DNA from: Siphonodentalium dalli
Taxonomy: Eukaryota; Mollusca; Scaphopoda; Gadilida; Siphonodentaliidae
Length of the DNA stretch: 64,000 bases
Assembly: GCA_032622095.1 (NCBI GenBank)
Contig: CP136069.1
Span: 106,296,278 to 106,360,277 of the forward strand
Reading direction: 5' to 3'
Shown: positions 1 through 14,808 of the stretch, one piece after another
Position numbering within the stretch: the stretch's first letter is position 1
Layout of the letters: each line of letters opens with the position of its first letter
Notes under the pieces: model-generated
Databases searched by the model: none
What the model saw: the letters and a program-made list of their open reading frames with translations, nothing else
Told to the model about the DNA's origin: nothing
Position numbers and translations under genes: made by a program

Positions 1-433
1 TACATATATAGGTATTCCCACCACATAAATATATAGGTATCCCCACCACACACATCTATAGGTATCCCCACCACACACATCTATAGGTATCCCCACCACA
101 CACATCTATAGGTATCCCCACCACATTCATATATAAGTATCCCCACCACACACATTTATAGGTATCCACGCCACATACATATATAGGTATCACTACCACA
201 CACATATATAGGTCTCCCCACCACATACATCTATATGTATCCCCACCACACACATCTATAGGTATCCCCACCACACACATCTATAGGTATCCTCACCACA
301 CACATATATAGGTATCCCCACCACACACATCTATAGGTATCCCCACCACATACATATATAGGTATCCCAACCACACACATATATATGTATCCCCACCACA
401 TACATATATAGGTATCACCACCACACACATATA
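1..433 (+). repeat. Left-edge segment carrying the ACACATTTATA landmark
   Basis: It opens with a GGTATTCCC unit (11) and a CATAAATATATA unit, then CATCTATA units, then a CATTCATATATAAG unit (124) and the ACACATTTATA unit (about 150). The same succession recurs near 3.4, 5.9, 7.3, 8.7, 11.5, 13.7, 15.2, 16.8, 36.3, 41.1, 57.2 and 61.9 kb, and its start reappears at 63,904-64,000. It is therefore part of a dispersed module, not a unique flank. Confidence 0.85.
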
Positions 434-1627
434 GGTATCCACACCACATACATATAGGTATCCCCGCCACATACATATAGGTATCCCCACCACACACATA
501 TAGGTATCCCCACCACACACATCTATAGGTATCACCACCACATACATATATAGGTATACCCAACACATACATATATAGGTATCCCCACCACATACATATA
601 TATGTATCCCCACCACACACATCTATAGGTATCCCCACCACATACATATATAGGTATCCCCACCACATACATATATAGGTATCCCCACCACATACATATA
701 CAGGTATCCCCACCACATACATCTATTGGTATCACCGCCACATACATCTATAGGTATCCCCACCACATACATCTATAGGTATCCCGCCACACACATATAT
801 AGGTATCCCCACCACACACATATATAGGTATCCCCACCACGTACATCTATAGGTATCCCGCCACACATATATATAGGTATCCCCACCACACATATATATA
901 GGTATCCCCATCAAATACATATATAGGTATCCCAACCACATACATATATAGGTATCACCACCACACACATATATAGGTATCCCCACCACATACATATATA
1001 GGTATCCCCACCACATTCATCTATAGTTATCCCCACCACACACATATATAGGTATCCCCACCACATACATATATAGGTATCCCCACCACATACATATATA
1101 GGTATCCCACCACATACATATATAGGTATCCCCACCACATACATATATAGGTATCCCCACCACATACATATATAGGTATCCCCGCCACATACATATATAT
1201 GTATCATCACCACACATATATATAGGTATCCCCACCACATACATATATAGGTATCCCCACCACATACATCTATAGGTATCCCAACCACACACAAATATAG
1301 GTATCCCCACCACATACATATATAGATATCCCCACCACATACATATATATGTATCCCCACCACATACATCTATATGTATCCCCACCACACACATATATAT
1401 GTATCCCCACCACATACATCTATAGGTATCCCCACCACAAACATATATAGGTATCCACACCACATACATATATAGGTATCCCCACCATACACATCTATAT
1501 GTATCCCCACCACACACATCTATAGGTATCCCAACCACACACATATATAGATATCACCACCACATACATATATAGGTATCACCACCACACACATATAGGT
1601 ATCCCCACCACATACATATAGGTATCC
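434..1627 (+). repeat. Higher-order duplication, 1,357-bp spacing, copy A
   Basis: This 1.19-kb segment reappears at 1791-2984 with the same order of variant units, and the minus-strand translations of the two copies are identical along their length. It begins at a GGTATCCACACC unit and includes the CCATCAAATACAT unit near 908. The match ends where this copy has GGTATCCTCGCC and the other has GGTATCCCCACC. Matching private variants make this a recent direct duplication rather than chance similarity of monomers. Confidence 0.9.
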
Positions 1628-1790
1628 TCGCCAGATACATATAGGTATCCCACCACACACATATAGGTATCCCCACCACACACATCTATAGGTATCACCA
1701 CCACATACACATATAGGTATACACAACACATACATATATAGGTATCCCCACCACATACATATATAGTTATCCCCACCACACACATCTATA
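1628..1790 (+). repeat. Non-duplicated spacer between the 1,357-bp copies
   Basis: About 163 bp of ordinary units, including a cluster of 23-bp units with CCAGATACATATAGG and GGTATACACAACAC variants. Its closest relatives in the window are near 13.1 kb and 42.6 kb rather than the flanking copies. Confidence 0.7.
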
Positions 1791-2984
1791 GGTATCCACA
1801 CCACATACATATAGGTATCCCCGCCACATACATATAGGTATCCCCACCACACACATATAGGTATCCCCACCACACACATCTATAGGTATCACCACCACAT
1901 ACATATATAGGTATACCCAACACATACATATATAGGTATCCCCACCACATACATATATATGTATCCCCACCACACACATCTATAGGTATCCCCACCACAT
2001 ACATATATAGGTATCCCCACCACATACATATATAGGTATCCCCACCACATACATATACAGGTATCCCCACCACATACATCTATTGGTATCACCGCCACAT
2101 ACATCTATAGGTATCCCCACCACATACATCTATAGGTATCCCGCCACACACATATATAGGTATCCCCACCACACACATATATAGGTATCCCCACCACGTA
2201 CATCTATAGGTATCCCGCCACACATATATATAGGTATCCCCACCACACATATATATAGGTATCCCCATCAAATACATATATAGGTATCCCAACCACATAC
2301 ATATATAGGTATCACCACCACACACATATATAGGTATCCCCACCACATACATATATAGGTATCCCCACCACATTCATCTATAGTTATCCCCACCACACAC
2401 ATATATAGGTATCCCCACCACATACATATATAGGTATCCCCACCACATACATATATAGGTATCCCACCACATACATATATAGGTATCCCCACCACATACA
2501 TATATAGGTATCCCCACCACATACATATATAGGTATCCCCGCCACATACATATATATGTATCATCACCACACATATATATAGGTATCCCCACCACATACA
2601 TATATAGGTATCCCCACCACATACATCTATAGGTATCCCAACCACACACAAATATAGGTATCCCCACCACATACATATATAGATATCCCCACCACATACA
2701 TATATATGTATCCCCACCACATACATCTATATGTATCCCCACCACACACATATATATGTATCCCCACCACATACATCTATAGGTATCCCCACCACAAACA
2801 TATATAGGTATCCACACCACATACATATATAGGTATCCCCACCATACACATCTATATGTATCCCCACCACACACATCTATAGGTATCCCAACCACACACA
2901 TATATAGATATCACCACCACATACATATATAGGTATCACCACCACACACATATAGGTATCCCCACCACATACATATAGGTATCC
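1791..2984 (+). repeat. Higher-order duplication, 1,357-bp spacing, copy B
   Basis: Direct second copy of 434-1627. Offsets checked at several landmarks are constant at 1,357 bp, so no net indel has accumulated between the copies. A diverged relative lies at about 11.9-12.85 kb (offset near 10,130 bp) and another at about 41.5-42.5 kb. Confidence 0.9.
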
Positions 2985-5900
2985 CCACCACATACATATA
3001 GGTATCCCCACCACATACATATATAGTTATCCCCACCACACACATCTATAGGTATCCCCACCACATACATATATAGGTATCCCCACCACATACATATATA
3101 GGTATCACTACCACATACAAATATAGGTATATCCACCACACACATATATAGGTATCCCCACCACACACATATATATAGGTATCCCCGCCACACACATATA
3201 TAGGTATCCCCACCACATACTTATATATGTCTCCCCACCACATACATCTATAGGTATCCCCACCACACACATCTATAGGTATCCCCACCACACACATATA
3301 TAGGTATCACCACCACACACATATATAGTTATCCCCACCACATACATATATAGGTATCCCCACCACATAAATATATAGGTATCCCCACCACACACATCAT
3401 TATATATCCCCACCACACACATCTATAGGTATCCTCACCACATACATATATAAGTATCCCCACCACACACATTTATAGGTATCCACGCCACATACATATA
3501 TAGGTATCACTACCACACACATATATAGGTCTCCCCACCACATACATCTATAGGTATCCCCACCACACACATCTATAGGTATCCCCACCACACACATATA
3601 TAGGTATCCCCACCACACACATATATAGGTATCCCCTCCATACACATCAATAGGTATCCCCACCACATACATATATAGGTATCCCAACCACACACATATA
3701 TAGGTATCCCCACCACATACATATATAGGTATCCCCACCACATTCATATATAGGTATCCCCACCACATACACCTATAGGTATCCCGACACATACATATAT
3801 AGGTATCCCCACCACACACATATATAGGTATCCCCACCACACACATATATAGGTATCACCGCCACATACATCTATAGGTATCCCGACACACACATATATA
3901 GGTATCCCCACCACACACATATACAGGTATCACCACCACACACATATATAGGTATCCCCGCCAAATACATATATAGGTATCCCCACCACATACATATATA
4001 GGTATCACCACCACACACATATATAGGTATCCCCACCACATACATATATAGGTATCCCCACCACATTCATCTATAGTTATCCCCACCACACACATATATA
4101 GGTATCCCCACCACATACATATATAGGTATCCCCACCACATACATATATAGGTATCCCCACCACACACATATATAGGTATCCCCACCACATACATATATA
4201 GGTATCCCCACCACACACATCTATATGTATCCCCACCACACACATCTATAGGTATCCCAACCACACACATATATAGATATCACCGCCACATACATATATA
4301 GGTATAACTTCCACACACATATATAGGTCTCCCCACCACATACATCTATAGGTATCCCCACCACACACAACTATAGGTATCCCGCCACACACATATATAG
4401 GTATCCCCACCACACACATATATAGGTATCCCCACCACATACATCTATAGGTATCCCGACACACACATATATAGGTATCCCCACCACACACATATACAGG
4501 TATCACCACCACACACATATATAGGTATCACCGCCAAATACATATATAGGTATCCCCACCACATACATATATAGGTATCACCACCACACACATATATAGG
4601 TATCCCCACCACATACATATATAGGTATCCCCACCACATTCATCTATAGTTATCCCCACCACACACATATATAGGTATCCCCACCACATACATATATAGG
4701 TATCCCCACCACATACATATATAGGTATACCACCACATACATATATATGTATCACCACCACACACATGTATAGGTATCCCCACCACATACATATATAGGT
4801 ATCCCCACCACATACATCTATAGGTATCCCCACCACACACAAATATAGGTATCCCCACCACATACATATATATATATCCCCACCACATACATATATATGT
4901 ATCCCCACCACACACATATATATGAATCCCCACCACATACATCTATATGTATCCCCACCACACACATATAGATGTATCCCCACCACATACATATATAGGT
5001 ATCCCCACCACACACATCTATATGTATCCCCACCACACACATATATAGGTATCCCAACCACACACATATATATATATCACCACCACATACATATAGGTAT
5101 CAACACCACACACATATAGGTATCCCCACCACATACATATAGGTATCCCCGCCAGATACATATAGGTATCCCCACCACACACATATAGGTATCCACACCA
5201 CACACATCTATAGGTATCACCACCACACACATATAGGTATCCCCACCACATACATATAGGTATCCCCACCACATACATATATAGTTATCCCCACCACACA
5301 CATCTATAGGTATCCCCACCACATACATATATAGGTATCACCGCCACATACATATATAGGTATCACCACCACACACATATAGTTATCCCCACCACATACA
5401 TATAGGTATCCCCGCCAGATACATATAGGTATCCCCACCACACACATATTGGTATGCCCGCCACACACATCTATAGGTATCACCACCACATACACATATA
5501 GGTAAACTCAACACATACATATATAGGTATCCCCACCACATACATATATAGTTATCCCCACTACACACATCTATAGGTATCCCCACCACATACATATATA
5601 GGTATCCCTACCACATACATATATAGGTATCACTACCACATAAAAATATAGGTATCCCCACCACACACATATATAGGTATCCCCACCACACACATATATA
5701 TAGGTATCCCCGCCAAACACATATATAGGTATCCCCACCACACACATATATAGGTATCCCCACCACATACATATATAGGTATCCCCACCACATAAATATA
5801 TAGGTATTCCCACCACACACATCTATAAATATCCCCACCAGACACATCTATAGGTATCCCCACCACATACATATATAAGTATCCCCACCACACACATTTA

Positions 5901-6839
5901 TAGGTATCCACGCCCCATACATATATAGGTATCACTACCACACACATATATAGGTCTCCCCACCACATACATCTATAGGTATCCCCACCACACACATCTA
6001 TAGGTATCCCCACCACACACATCTATAGGTATCCCCACCACACACATATATAGGTATCCCCACCATACACATCTATAGGTATCCCCACCACATACATATA
6101 TAGGTATCCCAACCACACACATATATAGGTATCCCCACCACATACATATATAGGTATCACCACCACACACATATAGGTATCCCCACCACATACATATAGG
6201 TATCCCCGCCACATACATATAGGTATCCCCACCACACACATCTATAGGTATCCCAACCACACACATATATAGATATCACCGCCACATACATATATAGGTA
6301 TCACCACCACACACATATAGTTATCCCCACCACATACATATAGGTATCCCCACCAGATACATATAGGTATCCCCACCACACACATATAGGTATCCCCACC
6401 ACACACATCTATAGGTATCACCACCACATACACATATAGGTATACACAACATATACATATATAGGTATCCCCACCACATACATATATAGTTATCCCCACC
6501 ACACACATCTATAGGTATCCCCACCACATACATATATAGGTATCCCCACCACATACATATATAGGTATCACTACCACATACAAATATAGGTATCCCCACC
6601 ACACACATATATAGGTATCCCCACCACACACATATATAGGTATCCCCGCCACACACATATATAGGTATCCCAACCACACACATATATAGATATCACCACC
6701 ACATACATATAGGTATCACCACCACACACATATAGGTATCCCCACCACATACATATAGGTATCCCCGCCAGATACATATAGGTATCCCCACCACATACAT
6801 ATAGGTATCCACACCACACACATCTATAGGTATCACCAC
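2966..6839 (+). repeat. 3.87-kb higher-order repeat, copy 1 (long form)
   Basis: The first part (2966-4270) matches 6840-8119 at an offset of 3,874, falling to 3,849 after one 25-bp unit is lost. The later part (5331-6672) matches 8122-9463 at an offset of 2,791. The middle, about 4271-5330, has no counterpart in copy 2, but 4445-5119 is matched at 13.87-14.62 kb. Private variants such as a CATCATTA unit (about 3396) and TCCATACACATCAATAGG (about 3638) recur in copy 2. Confidence 0.85.
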
Positions 6840-9463
6840 CGCACACATATAGGTATCCCCACCACATACATATAGGTATCCCCACCACATACATATATAG
6901 TTATCCCCACCACACACATCTATAGGTATCCCCACCACATACATATATAGGTATCCCCACCACATACATATATAGGTATCACTACCACATACAAATATAG
7001 GTATATCCACCACACACATATATAGGTATCCCCACCACACACATATATATAGGTATCCCCGCCACACACATATATAGGTATCCCCACCACATACTTATAT
7101 ATGTCTCCCCACCACATACATCTATAGGTATCCCCACCACACACATCTATAGGTATCCCCACCACACACATATATAGGTATCACCACCACACACATATAT
7201 AGGTATCCCCACCACATACATATATAGGTATCCCCACCACATAAATATATAGGTATCCCCACCACACACATCATTAGATATCCCCACCACACACATCTAT
7301 AGGTATCCTCACCACATACATATATAAGTATCCCCACCACACACATTTATAGGTATCCACGCCACATACATATATAGGTATCACTACCACACACATATAT
7401 AGGTCTCCCCACCACATACATCTATAGGTATCCCCACCACACACATCTATAGGTATCCCCACCACACACATATATAGGTATCCCCACCACACACATATAT
7501 AGGTATCCCCTCCATACACATCAATAGGTATCCCCACCACATACATATATAGGTATCCCAACCACACACATATATAGGTATCCCCACCACATACATATAT
7601 AGGTATCCCCACCACATTCATATATAGGTATCCCCACCACATACACCTATAGGTATCCCGCCACATACATATATAGGTATCCCCACCACACACATATATA
7701 GTTATCCCCACCACACACATATATAGGTATCACCGCCACATACATCTATAGGTATCCCGACACACACATATATAGGTATCCCCACCACACACATATACAG
7801 GTATCACCACCACACACATATATAGGTATCCCCGCCAAATACATATATAGGTATCCCCACCACATACATATATAGGTATCACCACCACACACATATATAG
7901 GTATCCCCACCACATTCATCTATAGTTATCCCCACCACACACATATATAGGTATCCCCACCACATACATATATAGGTATCCCCACCACATACATATATAG
8001 GTATCCCCACCACACACATATATAGGTATCCCCACCACATACATATATAGGTATCCCCACCACACACATCTATATGTATCCCCACCACACACATCTATAG
8101 GTATCCCAACCACACACATATATAGATATCACCGCCACATACATATATAGGTATCACCACCACACACATATAGTTATCCCCACCACATACATATAGGTAT
8201 CCCCGCCAGATACATATAGATATCCCCACCACACACATATTGGTATCCCCGCCACACACATCTATAGGTATCACCACCACATACACATATAGGTAAACTC
8301 AACACATACATATATAGGTATCCCCACCACATACATATATAGTTATCCCCACTACACACATCTATAGATATCCCCACCACATACATATATAGGTATCCCT
8401 ACCACATACATATATAGGTATCACTACCACATAAAAATATAGGTATCCCCACCACACACATATATAGGTATCCCCACCACACACATATATATAGGTATCC
8501 CCGCCAAACACATATATAGGTATCCCCACCACACACATATATAGGTATCCCCACCACATACATATATAGGTATCCCCACCACATAAATATATAGGTATCC
8601 CCACCACACACATCTATAGATATCCCCACCAGACACATCTATAGGTATCCCCACCACATACATATATAAGTATCCCCACCACACACATTTATAGGTATCC
8701 ACGCCCCATACATATATAGGTATCACTACCACACACATATATAGGTCTCCCCACCACATACATCTATAGGTATCCCCACCACACACATCTATAGGTATCC
8801 CCACCACACACATCTATAGGTATCCCCACCACACACATATATAGGTATCCCCACCATACACATCTATAGGTATCCCCACCACATACATATATAGGTATCC
8901 CAACCACACACATATATAGGTATCCCCACCACATACATATATAGGTATCACCACCACACACATATAGGTATCCCCACCACATACATATAGGTATCCCCGC
9001 CACATACATATAGGTATCCCCACCACACACATCTATAGGTATCCCAACCACACACATATATAGATATCACCGCCACATACATATATAGGTATCACCACCA
9101 CACACATATAGTTATCCCCACCACATACATATAGGTATCCCCACCAGATACATATAGGTATCCCCACCACACACATATAGGTATCCCCACCACACACATC
9201 TATAGGTATCACCACCACATACACATATAGGTATACACAACATATACATATATAGGTATCCCCACCACATACATATATAGTTATCCCCACCACACACATC
9301 TATAGGTATCCCCACCACATACATATATAGGTATCCCCATCACATACATATATAGGTATCACTACCACATACAAATATAGGTATCCCCACCACACACATA
9401 TATAGGTACCCCCACCACACACATATATAGGTATCCCCGCCACACACATATATAGGTATCCCC
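6840..9463 (+). repeat. 3.87-kb higher-order repeat, copy 2 (1,058 bp shorter)
   Basis: Collinear with 2966-6672 except for one 1,058-bp absence at about 8120, where the offset drops from 3,849 to 2,791. The neighbouring copy at about 14.8-17.2 kb shares the shortened arrangement (constant offset 8,057 across the same point). The short form therefore seems to have been copied again. Confidence 0.85.
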
Positions 9464-10129
9464 ACCACATACTTATATAGGTCTCCCCACCACATACATC
9501 TATAGGTATCCCCACCACACACATCTATAGGTATCCCCACCACACACATATATAGATCTCCCCACCACACACATATATAGGTCTCCCCACCACAAGCATA
9601 TATAGGTATCCCCGCCACACACATATATAGGTATCCCCGCCACACACATATATAGGTATCCCCACCACACACATATATAGGTATCCCCGCCACATACATA
9701 TGTAGGTATACCCAACACATACATATATAGGTATCCCCACCACATACATATATAGTTATCCCCACTACACACATCTATAGGTATCCCCACCACATACATA
9801 TATAGTTATCCCCACCACAAACATATATAGGTATCCCCACCACATACATATATAGGTATCCCCACCACGTACATCTATATGTATCCCCACCACACACATA
9901 TATAGGTATCCCCACCACATACATCTATATGTATCCCCACCACACACATATATAGGTATCCCCACCACATACATATATAGGTATCCCCACCACACACATC
10001 TATATGTATCCCCACCACACACATCTAAAGGTATCCCCACCACACACATCTATAGGTATCCCCACTAAATACATATATAGGTATCCCCACCACATACATA
10101 TATCTGTATCCCCACCACACACATATATA
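9464..10129 (+). repeat. Transition segment with GGTCTCC units and an intact ancestral-type CACGTAC unit
   Basis: It contains a partial GGTCTCC/AAGCATATA block (9481-9610) and a run of TATATGTAT units. It also has a unit reading GGTATCCCCACCACGTAC near 9854 that is the unmutated homologue of the right-domain TACATACATCC units. The stretch 9765-10049 matches 30570-30794 and its duplicates. Confidence 0.7.
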
Positions 10130-10800
10130 GGTGTCCCCACCACATACATATATAGGTATCCCCGCCACACACATATATAGGTCTGCCCACCACACACATA
10201 TATAGGTCTCCCCACCACAAGCATATATAGGTATCCCCGCCACACACATATATAGGTATCCCCGCCACACACATATATAGGTATCCCCACCACACACATA
10301 TATAGGTATCCCCGCCACATACATATGTAGGTCTCCCCGCCACATACATATATAGGTATCCCCACCACACATCTATAGGTATCCCCACTACACACATATA
10401 TTGGTCTCCCCGCCACACACATATATAGGTATCCCCGCCACATACATATATAGGTCTCCCCGCCACATACATATATAGGTATCCCCACCACACATCTATA
10501 GGTATCCCCACCACACACATATATAGGTATCATCACCCCACACATATATAAGTCTCCCCGCCACATACATCTATAGGTCTCCCCACCACATACATATATA
10601 GGTATCACTACCACATACATATATAGGTATCCCCACCACATACATATATAGGTATCCCCACCACACAAATATATAGGTAACCCCGCCACACACATATAAA
10701 GGTATCCCTACCACATACATATATATGTATCCTCACCACACACATATATAGGTCTCCACGCCACATACATCCATAGGTCTCCCCACCACACACATATATA
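10130..10800 (+). repeat. Q block 1: GGTCTCC and CCGCC-rich cassette
   Basis: Dense in GGTCTCC and CCGCC units. It contains the AAGCATATATA unit (about 10,222), the GGTATCATCACCCC landmark at 10,536 and ends with CATCCATAGGTCTCC. It is the only full block of this kind left of 30 kb and is the richest CpG type in the array. Nine other full blocks lie at 30.9-63.4 kb. Confidence 0.85.
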
Positions 10801-13507
10801 GGTATCACCACTACATACATGTATAGGTATACCCACCACATACATATATAGGTATCCCTACCACACACATATATAGGTATCCCCCCACACACATATATAG
10901 GTATCCCCACCACATACATCTATAGGTATCCCCACCACATACATATATAGGTATCCTCACCACACACATATATAGGTATCACCACCACATACATATATAG
11001 GTATCCCCGCCACACACATATATAGGTATCCCCGCCACATACATATATAGGTATCCCCACCACACACATCTATAGGTATCCCCACCACACACATATATAG
11101 GTATCACCACCACACACATATATAGGTATCCCCACCACATACATATATAGGTATCCCCACCACATAAATATATAGGTATCCCCACCACACACATCTATAG
11201 ATATCCCCACCACACAATTCTATAGGTATCCCCACCACATAAATATATAAGTATCCCCACCACACACATTTATAGGTATCCACGCCACATACATATATAG
11301 GTATCACTACCACACACATATATAGGTCTCCCCACCACACATCTATAGGTATCCCCACCACACACATATATAGGTATCACCACCACACACATATATAGGT
11401 ATCCCCACCACATACATATATAGGTATTCCCACCACATAAATATATAGGTATCCCCACCACACACATCTATAGGTATCCCCACCACACACATCTATAGAT
11501 ATCCCCACCACACACATATATAGGTATCCCCACCACATTCATATATAAGTATCCCCACCACACACATTTATAGGTATCCACGCCACATACATATATAGGT
11601 ATCACTACCACACACATATATAGGTCTCCCCACCACATACATATATACGTATCCCCACCACACACATCTATAGGTATCCCCACCACACACATCTATAGGT
11701 ATCCTCACCACACACATATATAGGTATCCCCACCACACACATCTATAGGTATCCCCACCACGTACATATATAGGTATCCCAACCACACACATATATAGGT
11801 ATCCCCACCACACACATCTATAGGTATCCCCACCACGTACATATATAGGTATCCCAACCACACACATATATATGTATCCCCACCACATACATATATAGGT
11901 ATCACCACCACACATATATAGGTATCCACACCACATACATATAGGTATCCCCGCCACATACATATAGGTATCCCCACCACACACATATAGGTATCCCCAC
12001 CACACACATCTATAGGTATCACCACCACATACATATATAGGTATACCCAACACATACATATATAGGTATCCCCACCACATACATATATATGTATCCCCAC
12101 CACACACATCTATAGGTATCCCCACCACATACATATATAGATATCCCCACCACATACATATATAGGTATCCCCACCACATACATATATAGGTATCCCCAC
12201 CACATACATCTATTGGTATCACCGCCACATACATCTATAGGTATCCCCACCACATACATCTATAGGTATCCCGCCACACACATATATAGGTATCCCCACC
12301 ACACACATATATAGGTATCCCCACCACGTACATCTATAGGTATCCCGCGACACACATATATAGGTATCACCACCACACACATATATAGGTATCCCCGTCA
12401 AATACATATATAGGTATCCCAACCACATACATATATAGGTATCACCACCACACACATATATAGGTATCCCCACCACATACATATATAGGTATCCCCACCA
12501 CATTCATCTATAGTTATCCCCACCACACACATATATAGGTATCCCCACCACATACATATATAGGTATCCCCACCACATACATATATTGGTATCCCACCAC
12601 ATACATATATAGGTATCCCCACCACATACATATATAGGTATCCCCACCACATACATATATAGGTATCCCCGCCACATACATATATATGTATCATCACCAC
12701 ACATATATAGGTATCCCCACCACATACATATATAGGTATCCCCACCACATACATCTATAGGTATCCCCACCACACACAAATATAGGTATCCCCACCACAT
12801 ACATATATATATATCCCCACCACATACATATATATGTATCCCCACCACATACATCTATATGTATCCCCACCACACACATATATATGTATCCCCACCACAT
12901 ACATATATAGGTATCCCCACCACACACATATATAGGTATCCCCACCACATACATATATAGGTATCCCCACCACACACATCTATATGTATCCCCACCACAC
13001 ACATCTATAGGTATCCCAACCACACACATATATAGATATCACCACCACATACATATATAGGTATCACCACCACACACATATAGGTATCCCCACCACATAC
13101 ATATAGGTATCCTCGCCAGATACATATAGGTATCCCCACCACACACATATAGGTATCCCCGCCACACACATCTATATGTATCACCACCACATACACATAT
13201 AGGTATACACAACACATACATATATAGGTATCCCCACCACATACATATATAGTTATCCCCACCACACACATCTATAGGTATCCCCACCACATACATATAT
13301 AGGTATCCCCACCACATACATATATAGGTATCACTACCACATACAAATATAGGTATCCCCACCACACACATATATAGGTATCCCCACCACACACATATAT
13401 AGGTATCCCCGCCACACACATATATAGGTATCCCCACCACATACTTATATAGGTCTCCCCACCACATACATCTATAGGTATCCCCACCACACACATCTAT
13501 AGGTATC
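10801..13507 (+). repeat. Left-type segment collinear with 40.45-42.98 kb
   Basis: Landmarks run in the same order as in 40446-42985, with the offset moving from 29,645 to 29,475-29,477, about 170 bp of net indel. It includes the CCGTCAAATACAT unit near 12,396, found otherwise only near 41,870. It is also related to 434-2900. Confidence 0.8.
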
Positions 13508-13530
13508 CCCACCACACACATATATAGGTA

Positions 13531-14620
13531 TCACCACCACACACATATATAGGTATCCCCACCACATACATATATAGGTATCCCCACCACATAAATATAT
13601 TGGTATCCCCACCATACACATCTATAGATATCCCCACCACACACATCTATAGGTATCCCCACCACATAAATATATAAGTATCCCCACCACACACATTTAT
13701 AGGTATCCACGCCACATACATATATAGGTATCACTACCACACACATATATAGGTCTCCCCACCACATACATCTATAGGTATCCCCACCACACACATCTAT
13801 AGGTATCCCGCCACACACATATATAGGTATCCCCACCACACACATATATAGGTATCCCCACCACATACATCTATAGGTATCCCGACACACACATATATAG
13901 GTATCCCCACCACACACATATACAGGTATCACCACCACACACATATATAGGTATCACCGCCAAATACATATATAGGTATCCCCACCACATACATATATAG
14001 GTATCACCACCACACACATATATAGGTATCCCCACCACATACATATATAGGTATCCCCACCACATTCATCTATAGTTATCCCCACCACACACATATATAG
14101 GTATCCCCACCACATACATATATAGGTATCCCCACCACATACATATATAGGTATCCCACCACATACATATATAGGTATCCCCACCACATACATATATAGG
14201 TATCCCCACCACATACATATATAGGTATCCCCGCCACATACATATATATGTATCACCACCACACACATATATAGGTATCCCCACCACATACATATATAGG
14301 TATCCCCACCACATACATCTATAGGTATCCCCACCACACACAAATATAGGTATCCCCACCACATACATATATAGATATCCCCACCACATACATATATATG
14401 TATCCCCACCACACACATATATATGAATCCCCACCACATACATCTATATGTATCCCCACCACACACATATAGATGTATCCCCACCACATACATATATAGG
14501 TATCCCCACCACACACATCTATATGTATCCCCACCACACACATATATAGGTATCCCAACCACACACATATATAGATATCACCACCACATACATATAGGTA
14601 TCACCACCACACACATATAG
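13531..14620 (+). repeat. Copy of the 4.2-5.1 kb segment
   Basis: It matches 4.2-5.12 kb: offset 9,426 at 13,871-14,100, then 9,501 by 14,423, so three extra 25-bp units lie here. Both copies have a run of TATATGTAT/TATATGAAT units that removes the TAG from successive units. Confidence 0.8.
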
Positions 14621-14808
14621 GTATCCCCACCACATACATATAGGTATCCCCGCCAGATACATATAGGTATCCCCACCACACACATATAGGTATCCACACC
14701 ACACACATCTATAGGTATCACCACCACATACACATATAGGTATACCCAACACATACATATATAGGTATCCCCACCACATACATATATAGTTATCCCCACC
14801 ACACACAT

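Noticed and set aside
4922-5119. + strand open frame of 65 codons (with relatives at 14423 and 39499)
   Set aside because: Explained by units that lost the TAG at the TATAGG junction. The product is only the cyclic HHIHLYVSPPHTY-type translation of the repeat.
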